A DNA stretch of 64,000 nt from contig JALORC010000003.1 in the NCBI GenBank assembly GCA_025459175.1, positions 60,416-124,415 on the forward strand. Direction: 5' to 3'. A program made the position numbers and the translations under genes. Origin of the DNA: Planctomycetota bacterium (lineage in GTDB: Bacteria > Planctomycetota > UBA1135 > UBA2386). This document shows positions 1 to 8,025 of this stretch, one piece after another (position 1 is the first letter of the stretch; each line of letters begins with the position of its first letter). Below the pieces are notes generated by a model that ran no database searches, had not been told where the DNA came from, and saw only the letters and a list, made by a program, of their open reading frames with translations.

Positions 1-1510
1 CGAGGTCCACACCCGGGACAGTGTCGGACGCAAGAATCAGCAGCCCGAACGGGGCGAACACCGGCACGTTGGTGGTCGTGAACAGCATCGTGGTGCCCAG
101 TGCGGGCGGGCTGCCGGCAAGGGTCAGCGGCAGCACGTTCGCGGTTCCGAGCGTGAACTGCACCGAGGGCTGCGAGATGTCGATCGGCAGCGGCAGGCGG
201 TGCGTCGAATTCGGTTGGGGGCCGGGCGACCAGCCGACCAGGATCGTGCCGGTCGCCGTCGGCGGCATCTGCGCCACGCGATAGCGGTACTCGAAGTCGC
301 CGTTGCTGCGCAGCGCGATCTGGAACGTGATCAGCGACTGTTGTGGCAATGGTGCGCTGGCGCCGTCGAGGGCGCACTCGCGCCAGGTCACGAAGGCGGT
401 CTGGTTGTCCGGCGCGACGTCGAAGTAGACGCCGGCCGCGCCGCCGTTCACGTCGGGCCGCAGCGGGGCCCACAGCGGCGCCATCTTCGGCAGGCCGTTG
501 ACGAGGGTGTTGCCGTCCGCCTGCAAGTCGTCGGACGTGGCACTGTTGGGGCCCAGCAGCAGCAGCCCGTTCACCGATGCGTGCACGACCGACGTACTGC
601 CGCCGCCGATCGGGAACGCGAACGGCAGGACCAGCGGTCGGGTGATGGAGTCCTGGCCGAGCGGCAGACCGCTGCCATTGGTGGTCAGCGGCGCGCCGCC
701 GGGTTGGAACCAGCCGCCGACACCACTGCTGACGCTGTAGCCGCCCGCGCTCCGCGTGTGGATGAGTCGCCGCTCCTGCCCCGGGGCGCTGCCGAGATCG
801 AAGGTTCCGGGCGACAAGAAGATCTTGTAGTAACCTGTATTGCTGTCCAGGCAGCCGTTGCCGACCGTGTTGACGGTGGCGCAGGTGGTGGACGGCGCGA
901 AGGTGAGCCGCACCTGCATGGCACTGTGCGCACTTCCCGTGATCGGCACCTGACTCGACGGGGTAGCCGTCTCGGTGGAGATCCATGAATGGCCGGATGT
1001 GCGCAGCCAAAGGGTGCCGGACGGATTGGCGGCGATCGAAATGCGGATGCCGATGTCTCGCACGCCGTCCCACACGAAGCCGGCCGACTGCACACCGGGC
1101 AACGAGACCCATTGGTTGGCCACCCAGGGGAGCGAGAACAGCCCTTGGGCCGGGGCGAACACGGTCACCGGTTGGTCGAGGTTGGTGTTCCAGTTGCCCG
1201 GGATCGGTGGCGACACCGTCAGGTGGCCGATCTGGACCAACGCCGAACTGCACTGGAACACGCCGCTCGGGCCATTGGCATTGACCCCGGAAGCGGCGAT
1301 CGCGAAATCGAGCAGCTGGGAGTTTGCACAGACCCCCGAGACCTTCAGGCGCGAGGCCGGGTAGAAGTGAATCGATGTGCGGCCGTTGGGGGCTGGATTG
1401 AGAAAGGGGCCGAGTGGGAAGCCGGTCGTGAAAGTGCTGTCGATGCCGACCACCTGCGCAGACAGCGGGGTGAGCAGCAACAGCCCGAACGAGACCAAAT
1501 GACAACGCAT
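1..1510 (-). CDS. Exported protein with nidogen-like domain (3' end outside window)
   Basis: The minus-strand frame is open from an ATG at 1510 to the left edge, so the C-terminus is missing. The protein begins with a short basic stretch and a hydrophobic signal peptide ending near LSAQ, so it should be exported. About 200 residues of beta-rich sequence follow. The second half carries the hallmarks of a NIDO (nidogen-like) domain: VNGLLLLGP, then MAPLWAPLRPDVNG, then FVTWRECAL and ITFQIALRSNGDFEYRY. This domain type is usually found in large extracellular adhesive or matrix proteins. A GGAG stands about 8 bases before the ATG and supports this start. Upstream lies a perfect inverted repeat (1565-1590). 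The role is unknown; the surface location is inferred from the signal peptide and domain. Confidence 0.75.
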   Translation of the reverse strand, partial: MRCHLVSFGLLLLTPLSAQVVGIDSTFTTGFPLGPFLNPAPNGRTSIHFYPASRLKVSGVCANSQLLDFAIAASGVNANGPSGVFQCSSALVQIGHLTVSPPIPGNWNTNLDQPVTVFAPAQGLFSLPWVANQWVSLPGVQSAGFVWDGVRDIGIRISIAANPSGTLWLRTSGHSWISTETATPSSQVPITGSAHSAMQVRLTFAPSTTCATVNTVGNGCLDSNTGYYKIFLSPGTFDLGSAPGQERRLIHTRSAGGYSVSSGVGGWFQPGGAPLTTNGSGLPLGQDSITRPLVLPFAFPIGGGSTSVVHASVNGLLLLGPNSATSDDLQADGNTLVNGLPKMAPLWAPLRPDVNGGAAGVYFDVAPDNQTAFVTWRECALDGASAPLPQQSLITFQIALRSNGDFEYRYRVAQMPPTATGTILVGWSPGPQPNSTHRLPLPIDISQPSVQFTLGTANVLPLTLAGSPPALGTTMLFTTTNVPVFAPFGLLILASDTVPGVDL

Positions 1511-1559
1511 TGTGTGGCTCCAGGTGGGTGGACAGTTTCGCCGTGACGATCGCCAGGGA

Positions 1560-1842
1560 CTATAGACCGACCTGCGCTCGCAGGTCGGTCGGGGTGTGCA
1601 ATCCCATCGCGTTGGGCAGGGGCAGGAAGTTCAAGCAGCAGTCCCGAACCACCCGGAACCCACCCGCCGCAGCTTGCCGCCCGAACCCCGCCCCGTCCAA
1701 CGTCGCGTTCGACACCGCGACTGCGGCACGACGAGTCCAGCGCGGCATCGCCGCCCTCGACGTGCGCTTGTAGGGCGGCCTCGACCAGCGCGGTGATCGG
1801 GTCGTCGCTGCCGCCATGCGCCTCGTCCGCACGCGTTTCCGT
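1560..1842 (-). pseudogene. Possible remnant of a Ser/Thr-kinase-type N-terminus
   Basis: A minus-strand frame opening with ATG at 1842 begins with acidic sequence and DPITALVEAALQAHVEGGDAAL. From memory, this resembles the leader that precedes the kinase domain in many planctomycete Ser/Thr kinases (a short helical domain followed by an LCREHPEHA-like motif). After AALD the similarity is lost, another frame looks closer, and no kinase domain follows before the next gene at 1510. It may be a decayed fragment. The rest of 1511-1982 shows no gene that I can support. Low confidence. Confidence 0.25.
1565..1590. repeat. Perfect 12-bp inverted repeat upstream of the exported NIDO-like gene
   Basis: Two 12-base arms, gaccgacctgcg and cgcaggtcggtc, are exact reverse complements separated by only two bases. 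The element sits 55 bp upstream of the start codon at 1510. There is no T-run beside it, so it does not look like a classical intrinsic terminator. It could be a protein-binding operator or a hairpin in the leader of the gene at 1-1510. Confidence 0.6.
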
Positions 1843-1982
1843 CATCGGAGCGGGCATGCTGGCGTTGGCCGGCCTTGTGGTCAAAGCCCCGCGGTTTCGC
1901 GGTTCGGCGCCGGCTGACGACGTCGTTCGAAGTCTCTGTCGTGGAGAGGTGCGGTGACCTCGCGACCGACCTTCGGCCGCAC

Positions 1983-2534
1983 CTAATCGTCGTCGATGCA
2001 GTCCTGCAGCGCTTCGATCGACAGATCCAGGAACTCGGCGAAACTCGGTGCGACGTGCACGATCTCGTCAGGGTCGTGCACGAAGGCGAGGATCTGCCCG
2101 CTCTTGCCGTTCGCCGACGGCGAGCCATCGGAGAGGAACAACAGCGTGGCACCGCCGAAGGCCGCGAACGGCAACCAACCCGGCTCGAACCAGCCGGCCC
2201 TGATGCGCGCGTCACGCGGTTCCGCCGCCTCGTAGTCGCGATACTGCGGGGCGCGCCTGGCCATCGCCTCGCGCGCGTCGAGCGCGTCCTCGATGGTCAG
2301 AAAGTCCAACCCGGTCAGGAAGCCTGGCCGCGCAAACACGGGCGCATAGCTGCCCCCGCCATCGGCCACCGTCCACGCTTCGCGAAGTGCCGGATCGAGG
2401 CAGCCTCGCATCGTCGCGTCGAGCTTCTCGAGCGCGCGCGTGTTGGCCGGTGCACGCAGACCCGGGTCTTGATCCGGATCGTCCATCGCTCCGTAGATCG
2501 CGAGCAGCCGATTCTTGTAGGCAGAGAAGTCCAT
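1983..2534 (-). CDS. SMI1/KNR4 (SUKH) family protein
   Basis: 183 residues. The C-terminal half shows the SUKH pattern: GWLPFAAFGGATLLFLSD, then GKSGQILAFVHDPDE and a closing helix with SFAEFLDLSIEAL. SUKH proteins in bacteria often act as immunity proteins against polymorphic toxins, or have unknown housekeeping roles. No toxin gene is adjacent. The frame continues upstream to 2663, but those extra residues are basic and low in pattern; the ATG at 2534 (MDFSAYKNRLLAIYG) fits the family start. No signal peptide, so it is cytoplasmic. Family assignment is fairly sure; the role is open. Confidence 0.75.
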   Translation of the reverse strand: MDFSAYKNRLLAIYGAMDDPDQDPGLRAPANTRALEKLDATMRGCLDPALREAWTVADGGGSYAPVFARPGFLTGLDFLTIEDALDAREAMARRAPQYRDYEAAEPRDARIRAGWFEPGWLPFAAFGGATLLFLSDGSPSANGKSGQILAFVHDPDEIVHVAPSFAEFLDLSIEALQDCIDDD

Positions 2535-3177
2535 CGCAACTTCGGGTCGGACCACGACGACTCTACCGCAGACGTTCCGCCAGAGTGCCTTCGCGTTGCC
2601 GGAACGCGCGATCCGCCGCGACCAGCGTACGCACGGGACGTCACGCCGCTTGTTGCTGGCCAACCCGAGATCCGAGCCGCGACGCCGGCTTGGGCCAAGA
2701 GCTCAGCGTAGAGCGGAGGATACGATGGATGACATGACACAGGAGCCGAGAGCGCCAACTCGCCATCTCCCAGCGACTCGAACGTCAACCAGCGCTTCTC
2801 GTAGGGTGCCCTTGCCCAGGATGCACGTTGCAGGACGTCTCCGCTTCTTGCGGACACTGGAGTCAATCAACATCGTGCTGGTTCCCGGCGCGCTCGTCGG
2901 GTTCTGGTGGCGCCGACTTCGTGAATCGGCGCTGGCAACCGACCTGCGCCGGGTTCGTGAACGTGCGGCGCTTTCACGGAACGCAAGCAATGGACGCCAG
3001 GATGCCTGACCAGGGGTAGCACTCGACACACGGCATCCGCCAGCACCCCGGCTGCCCGCTGCACCAGAGCACCGAGGCGAGCTTCGTGTTCGCCAGCAAC
3101 GCGGCCGGTCCGGTGACCACGGCGGCCACCGTGCCGGACAACCAGACCCTGGTCGGGCTGACGCTGCCGTAGTCCGA
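2535..3177. other. Gene-poor stretch with a decayed gene tail
   Basis: About 640 bp lie between the SUKH gene and the ATPase gene. I see no intact gene. Short open frames exist on both strands but have no family pattern or ribosome binding site. The right end (3020-3172, plus strand) holds what looks like the tail of an exported protein, annotated separately. The region may be a graveyard of inactivated genes. Confidence 0.5.
3020..3172 (+). pseudogene. Remnant: C-terminal tail of an exported protein
   Basis: In one plus-strand frame the bases after a stop at 3017-3019 read as a short stretch ending in FVFASNAAGPVTTAATVPDN and then LVGLTLP before a TAG at 3170-3172. The pattern (beta-strand, then a 'T-x-P-x-N-x-x-LxGL' ending) is like the C-terminal domain seen on exported proteins of this lineage; compare IPDTATLIGASF near the end of the protein at 19230-20738. 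No start codon with a leader precedes it. It is most simply a truncated leftover of a gene whose 5' part is lost. Confidence 0.35.
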
Positions 3178-4323
3178 TCACGACGGCGCGACGAGGTCAC
3201 GCAACATGGTCAAGGGCACACACTCGATGCCTTCGTCCAGCGCATACCGACGCGTCCCTGGATAGATCACGAACAGCCGATCGAGACGAAGGTCCGCCTG
3301 CGTCACCCGCATCGACTTGGTGACCCGCGGCGCGTCCTCGCGCTTCATCTCGACGCCGATGCGTTGACCGCGGTGCAGGAAGAACAGATCGAGTTCGGCA
3401 CCCGCGTGCACCGAGTAGAACCACGCCTGATCCGGGCGGAACACTCGTAGCACTTCCTCGACGACGAATCCCTCCCAGGAGGCGCCGTGCTTCGGGTGCA
3501 TCAACAGCTGGGTGGAGTCCTGGATGCCCTGCAGCGCGTGGAACACACCGCTGTCGCGCAGATAGATCTTCGGACTCTTCACGGTGCGCTTGCCGAGGTT
3601 CTCGTGCCAGGGCTGCAGCACACGGACCATGAACGTCTGCTCCAGCGCGTCGAGATACTTGCGCGTCGTGTGTGGCGAGACGCCCATCGCCGATGCGATC
3701 TCGGCGCCGTTCCAGATCTGGCCGTGGTAGTGCGACAACATCGACCAGAAGCGACGCATTGCCGCCGGCGCCATGCCGAAGCCGAGTACACCGAGGTCGC
3801 GCTCGAGGAACGTGGTGAGGAAGTTCTGCCGCCAGCGGTAGCTGGCGCCGTCATCGGCGGCCAGGAACGAGCGCGGGAAGCCGCCGCGCACCCATAGCTT
3901 GTCGACGGCACCTCCACCGACCTCGCCGAGGTCGAAGCCGCGCAGTTCGACGATGTCGACCCGACCGGCGAGGGACTCGGCCGACTGGCGCGAGAGCTCG
4001 GGCGAGGCACTGCCGAGCACCAGGAACTTCGCCGGGGCCTCCGGCCGGTCGGCCAGCACGCGCAGGACCGGGAAGAGGTCGGGCTGGCGCTGGGCTTCGT
4101 CGAGAACGACCAACCCGCGGAGCGAACGCAGCACGGTCATCGGTTGCGCCAGTGCCGCCGCGGCGGCCGGGTCTTCGAGATCGAAGAAGTGCACCTCACC
4201 TGACGGCGATAAGTCCCTTGCCATGGTTGACTTACCACACTGCCTCGGCCCGACCAGCAAGGCCACGGGGCTGCGCTCGAGGGCCACACGCAGCTCCAGC
4301 TTGTAGCTATCCCTCGAGATCAT
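3178..4323 (-). CDS. AAA-type ATPase with DUF4143 C-terminal domain
   Basis: 381 residues. The Walker A motif GPRQCGKS is at residues 25-32, followed by a Walker B-like LVVLDEAQ, a sensor-like LGSAS, and the WVRGGFPRSFL segment typical of DUF4143 ATPases. The C-terminal part ends with the nuclease-like fold signature (GAELDLFFLHRGQRIGVEMK, with E, D and the ExK triad). These proteins are widespread, often mobile, and of unclear function; some are thought to act as toxins, antitoxins or DNA-linked regulators. The frame is open further upstream (to 4410), but the ATG at 4323 is favoured because a promoter-like TTGAAA/CATGAT pair with 16-bp spacing (4358-4331, minus strand) would place transcription start almost on this ATG. 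Confidence 0.85.
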   Translation of the reverse strand: MISRDSYKLELRVALERSPVALLVGPRQCGKSTMARDLSPSGEVHFFDLEDPAAAAALAQPMTVLRSLRGLVVLDEAQRQPDLFPVLRVLADRPEAPAKFLVLGSASPELSRQSAESLAGRVDIVELRGFDLGEVGGGAVDKLWVRGGFPRSFLAADDGASYRWRQNFLTTFLERDLGVLGFGMAPAAMRRFWSMLSHYHGQIWNGAEIASAMGVSPHTTRKYLDALEQTFMVRVLQPWHENLGKRTVKSPKIYLRDSGVFHALQGIQDSTQLLMHPKHGASWEGFVVEEVLRVFRPDQAWFYSVHAGAELDLFFLHRGQRIGVEMKREDAPRVTKSMRVTQADLRLDRLFVIYPGTRRYALDEGIECVPLTMLRDLVAPS

Positions 4324-4326
4324 GGG

Positions 4327-4357
4327 TGAAATCATGCACTCACAGTGCAATATTTCA
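4327..4357 (-). promoter_or_regulatory. Imperfect 14-3-14 dyad overlapping the ATPase promoter
   Basis: The arms tgaaatcatgcact and agtgcaatatttca match as reverse complements at 12 of 14 positions around a CAC spacer. The element lies 4-34 bp upstream of the ATG at 4323. On the minus strand TTGAAA (4358-4353) and CATGAT (4336-4331) could be -35 and -10 boxes, with the dyad filling the space between and over them. This is the geometry expected for a repressor site. The base composition is much more AT-rich than the surroundings. The binding protein is unknown. Confidence 0.5.
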
Positions 4358-4453
4358 ACCATCGGACAGCTACGCGGGCGCGGTCGCAAAGCCGCCCCGC
4401 GATCAGGCATTCGGCAGTCCCGAAGCGCCGCCCCCGCTCGGGACCTCGCCGCC

Positions 4454-7231
4454 TCACTGATTCACGATCGCCCCCGCCCCACCGCGCGGCGTGCGGTCCG
4501 CATCGATCCAGTTGTTCAGCACGATGCCCGTCGCCGGATCCGCCAGCTTCCGCGCCAGCGTCCCGCCGAGCGGCCCCGCCATGTTCGGATCGGTCGCCCC
4601 GTCGCGCCGGTTCGGCCCCACCACCGGCAGGTCCAGCGGCTGGTTGCTCGAACCGTTGCTGACGCCGTTGCTGTCGACCACGCGGTCGAGGTCGTACTTC
4701 ACCTGCGCCGGGTTGAACTGATTCGCCGGCGCCACACCGTCACTGCCGTAGCGGTTCGGGTTCTGGTCGAGCGGGTTCTGCGCCGCGCCGTTCTGGTCGA
4801 ACAACCACAGCCCGGTGCCGAGCCCCGCCACCATGTGCACGAAGAACGGCGAGTCCATCTGGTTGCCCGGGTTGCGGCCGATGTGCTGCTTCAGCAGCTG
4901 GAACGGCAGGTTGCCGAAGTCGTTGTTCGCCAGGGTGGTGCGGAACTGCTGGTACTGCGCGCCATAGGTCGCGACCGAGTTGTCGGTCAGGTGGCACGAC
5001 ACGCAGTAGCGCGGCCCCTCGTCGGTCGGGCTCACGCGGCCGCGGATGCTGTGCGCGAGGAACGCGTTGTGGCCGAGCGACGGATACGGCCGCGCCTGCG
5101 TGTTGCCGCCGCCGCCGTTGCGGTCGGTGAACGCGAACACCGGCGTGCGGTCGTCGTTGAGGTCCTTGTAGCGGAAGAACACCTTGGTGTTGGTCGCCGA
5201 CGTGCGGACCTTGTTGTCCATGCCGATGCCGAGGAAGAACGGCACCGGCGACTGGTAGACGAACTCGGCGAACCGCTGGCGGAACACGATGCGCTCGCCG
5301 GTGATGTTGCTGAAGTTGTTGCCCTCGTTGTACTCACCCTCGAGGTGGCAACCGATGCAGCTGTTGCTCCACGCCGAGTGGCACGACGCGCACTGCATCG
5401 AGTCCATGTGGCTGAAGCCGGCGTGCGGGTTGTTCTGCTGCGGGCCGATGCCCGTGGCCGGGTCGCCGTCGTCGCGGCCCATCGCGAAGCTGCCCATCGC
5501 CGTGTAGATCGCCTCGCCCGTGGTCGGGTGCAGCTTGCCGCTGTCGACGATCACGTCGCGGACCTGGCGGATGTAGTGACGGCGGCCGTCGAGCTTGCTG
5601 GTCAGCCAGAAGTTGCCCGACGCGTCGCGTTCGACGTGGCGCAGCGGGTTGCCCTCGCTGTCGACGCCGAGCGTGGCGGTCTGACCGCTGTAGTTCTCGC
5701 CGGTGGTCGTGTTGGCGTAGGCGGTGGCGCTGCCGTGGCAGTCCTCGCAGCGGATCGTGATCGCGTGACCCATGCGGCTGACGATGTCGCCGCCGTTCGG
5801 CGCACTCACGTTGCCGTGCAGGTCGACGGTGCCGTGGCAGTCGACGCAGCCCATGCCGGCCTCGTAGTGCACGTCGGCCGGCGTGTCGTCACGACCGTCG
5901 CCGTCGTAGTCCTCGCGCAACAGGTACTGGTTGTGGTTGCGACCGTTGAAGGTGCGGTTGTCGACCGCCGGGTCGAACAGGCGCGTGTCGTTGCGCGTGG
6001 TCGTGAAGCTGACCGGGTTGGCCGGGTACTGGAAGCCGCGCACCACGTCCTGGTTCTGGTCGAGGCGGATGCCCCAGTACTGCATCACCATGCGGTTGCT
6101 GCCCTGGTGGCAGCCCGCACAGGTGTGGTCGTCGATGCCCTGCACCGTGGTGCCGTTGGCGAGTGTGCGGGCGACGCCGCGCACGCGGTGCGAACGGATG
6201 TGCGCGCGCTCCGGGTCGTCGATGTCGTCCGGGTCGAGCGGCTCGTTCTTCGGCACGTTCGGGTCCTGGCTGCGGCTGCGACCGTCCTGGCTGTACGGCA
6301 TGTGACAGGCCGAACAACCCGACGGGCGGAAGTCGCCGTAGCGGTTGTTGGCGCCGCTGCTGCCGAGGTGGCAGTCACCGCACGTGAACGCGACCTGCTC
6401 CTGGTAGAGCTTCGCGAGCCGCGAGCCACTGATCAGCGAACCATCCGGGTTCACGTCGTTGACCAGGTTGGCGGCGGTGAAGTCCTGGTTGCGGAAGATG
6501 TTCTCCGGCGCCTGCACCCGCTTGCTCCACACCTGCGGCTCGATCAGCCGACCGATCTTGCCCTCGTTGAGCGGATCGTGCACATGGGTCGGGTCCTCGA
6601 CCGCGCGCCAGCCGTAGTCGGCGGCGTTGTCCTCGAACAGCCCGCGGTGCTCCGGGATCGCGTTCTCGATGCCGACGGCATAGAACGCGCCCGAGAAGAT
6701 GCCCATCTCGGTGCCGAGCGGCGCCCGGCTCATGCTGGTCGCGTGCGCCGGGTGGCACTCACCACAACCGCGCTCGCGGCTGGTGACGCGCAGGTCGCCG
6801 GGGTTGAGGAACTGCAGGTAGTCGATGCCGGTGTAGGTGACGCCGTTGACCGTGTAGTCGGCGACCTTGTCGATGCCGGCCAGCGTCAGCTTGTTGAACC
6901 ACGCATGCGCGTCGATGTCCTGCTGCGCACGGTCACCGATCGACGGCGGCGGCGGCACGTGGCTGCTCAGCATGTCGATGCCGTCGGGATTGCCGCCGTG
7001 GCACTTCGTGCACAGCAGCATCTCGGCATCGCCGGGGAACGCGTGCGGGTTCTCCAGACCGGGACCGGCGTAGTCGTTGTGCAGCGAGCCGTTGTGGCAC
7101 TTCATGCACGACTCGGCGGTGGTGACCGCACCGGTGCGGCCCGACTGGTCGACGCACGACGTCTGCAAGGCCGAGGTCACCAGCACCACGGCGGTGCCGG
7201 CCAGAGCCAGATAGCGAATCGGATGATGCAT
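4454..7231 (-). CDS. Exported multihaem cytochrome c (11 CXXCH)
   Basis: 925 residues with an N-terminal signal peptide (MHHPIRYLALAG...) and eleven CXXCH haem-binding motifs: CMKCH, CTKCH, CGECH, CGDCH, CSACH, CAGCH, CVDCH, CEDCH, CASCH, CIGCH and CVSCH. Motifs are widely spaced, with long stretches between them, unlike the compact repeat of the 23-haem neighbour. A GGGGAG ribosome binding site about 9 bases before the ATG at 7231 fixes the start; the upstream extension of the frame is not used. It is the last gene of the minus-strand electron-transfer operon, separated by a 132-bp gap with a hairpin. Likely exported, perhaps to the cell surface as a terminal electron donor, but the cysteine after the signal peptide (QTSC) is a poor lipobox, so lipidation is uncertain. 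Confidence 0.88.
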   Translation of the reverse strand: MHHPIRYLALAGTAVVLVTSALQTSCVDQSGRTGAVTTAESCMKCHNGSLHNDYAGPGLENPHAFPGDAEMLLCTKCHGGNPDGIDMLSSHVPPPPSIGDRAQQDIDAHAWFNKLTLAGIDKVADYTVNGVTYTGIDYLQFLNPGDLRVTSRERGCGECHPAHATSMSRAPLGTEMGIFSGAFYAVGIENAIPEHRGLFEDNAADYGWRAVEDPTHVHDPLNEGKIGRLIEPQVWSKRVQAPENIFRNQDFTAANLVNDVNPDGSLISGSRLAKLYQEQVAFTCGDCHLGSSGANNRYGDFRPSGCSACHMPYSQDGRSRSQDPNVPKNEPLDPDDIDDPERAHIRSHRVRGVARTLANGTTVQGIDDHTCAGCHQGSNRMVMQYWGIRLDQNQDVVRGFQYPANPVSFTTTRNDTRLFDPAVDNRTFNGRNHNQYLLREDYDGDGRDDTPADVHYEAGMGCVDCHGTVDLHGNVSAPNGGDIVSRMGHAITIRCEDCHGSATAYANTTTGENYSGQTATLGVDSEGNPLRHVERDASGNFWLTSKLDGRRHYIRQVRDVIVDSGKLHPTTGEAIYTAMGSFAMGRDDGDPATGIGPQQNNPHAGFSHMDSMQCASCHSAWSNSCIGCHLEGEYNEGNNFSNITGERIVFRQRFAEFVYQSPVPFFLGIGMDNKVRTSATNTKVFFRYKDLNDDRTPVFAFTDRNGGGGNTQARPYPSLGHNAFLAHSIRGRVSPTDEGPRYCVSCHLTDNSVATYGAQYQQFRTTLANNDFGNLPFQLLKQHIGRNPGNQMDSPFFVHMVAGLGTGLWLFDQNGAAQNPLDQNPNRYGSDGVAPANQFNPAQVKYDLDRVVDSNGVSNGSSNQPLDLPVVGPNRRDGATDPNMAGPLGGTLARKLADPATGIVLNNWIDADRTPRGGAGAIVNQ

Positions 7232-7331
7232 GGTTGTGCTCCCCTTCTCGGACCCGCGCACGGGCCCCGGTTGCCCGAGTGTCGAACTCATCGACACGCG
7301 GACGTCATTCACGAAGTCCCCGGTCCCGGAA

Positions 7332-7350
7332 CGGGACGGCAGCCGTCCCG
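7332..7350. repeat. GC-rich hairpin in the gap between the 7-haem and 11-haem cytochrome genes
   Basis: cgggacgg and ccgtcccg form an 8-bp stem with loop cag. Just to the left, gtccc (7324-7328) can pair with gggac (7333-7337), which is also part of the first stem, so the two hairpins exclude each other. No T-run follows. It could stabilise or process the polycistronic mRNA, or tune expression of the 11-haem gene relative to the genes upstream. Confidence 0.45.
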
Positions 7351-7363
7351 CGCCGGGATCCCC

Positions 7364-8014
7364 TCATCGCACCGTCGCCGGCCGCCAGCCGACCGGCATG
7401 TGACAGCGGTCGCAGCGATCGACCCAGCCGAGCCCGATGTGCGGCGGGTTGGTCGTGCGCGCCGCCTCGTCGAAGTGGCAGCTCGAGCAGTCGGGATCGG
7501 TCGGTCGGAAGTTCTGCACCGACGCCCCGGCATGGCAACGATGGCAGGCGACCTGCAGGTGCGCGCCGGTCAGCGGCAAGCGCGTGTGCAGGTGCGCGGT
7601 GCGGGCGGTCGGCACGAACCACGTCGACTCGTCGTGGCAGCGCGCGCAGTCGAGCCCGAGCTCGCCGTAGTGCACGTCGGCGTGACAGCCGGCACAGCCC
7701 TGCACGTGGAACGTCGCCACCGGACCACGGTCGTTGTGACAGCGCAGACACGCCGCCTCGGCGTGCGCGCCGTTCAGCGGCACCCCGGTGCGCGCGCCGT
7801 GGTCGAACACGAAGTCGGTGACCATCTCGTTCCACGACGCGCCGGCATGACACAGCTTGCAGTCGCCGGGGAACGACTCGTGCGGCACGACCAGGCCGAA
7901 GCCGGCCCACCACCGATGCAGCTCCCCCCGACCGGGGGCCGTGACCGTGCAGGCGACGATCGCCAGCGCCATCGCCAGCATCGTGAACAGACCGAAGTGA
8001 GGTTTCTTGTCCAT
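7364..8014 (-). CDS. Heptahaem cytochrome c lipoprotein
   Basis: 216 residues. The signal peptide ends in IVAC, a good lipobox, so the protein is probably lipidated. Seven CXXCH motifs follow: CKLCH, CLRCH, CAGCH, CARCH, CHRCH, CSSCH and CDRCH, alternating with H-rich segments such as VFDHGAR and LTGAH that can supply distal haem ligands, as in cytochrome c3/c7-type proteins. AGGA about 8 bases before ATG 8014 supports the start. It lies 11 bp downstream of the beta-barrel gene and is probably co-transcribed. It may be the periplasmic or outer-membrane partner that passes electrons through the barrel. Confidence 0.88.
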   Translation of the reverse strand: MDKKPHFGLFTMLAMALAIVACTVTAPGRGELHRWWAGFGLVVPHESFPGDCKLCHAGASWNEMVTDFVFDHGARTGVPLNGAHAEAACLRCHNDRGPVATFHVQGCAGCHADVHYGELGLDCARCHDESTWFVPTARTAHLHTRLPLTGAHLQVACHRCHAGASVQNFRPTDPDCSSCHFDEAARTTNPPHIGLGWVDRCDRCHMPVGWRPATVR

Positions 8015-8025
8015 GGCGGTCGTCC

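Noticed and set aside
3178..4410. Longer ATPase start at 4410 or 4362
   Set aside because: The extra N-terminal residues are without pattern, and the promoter-like elements and dyad lie inside that extension; ATG 4323 fits better.
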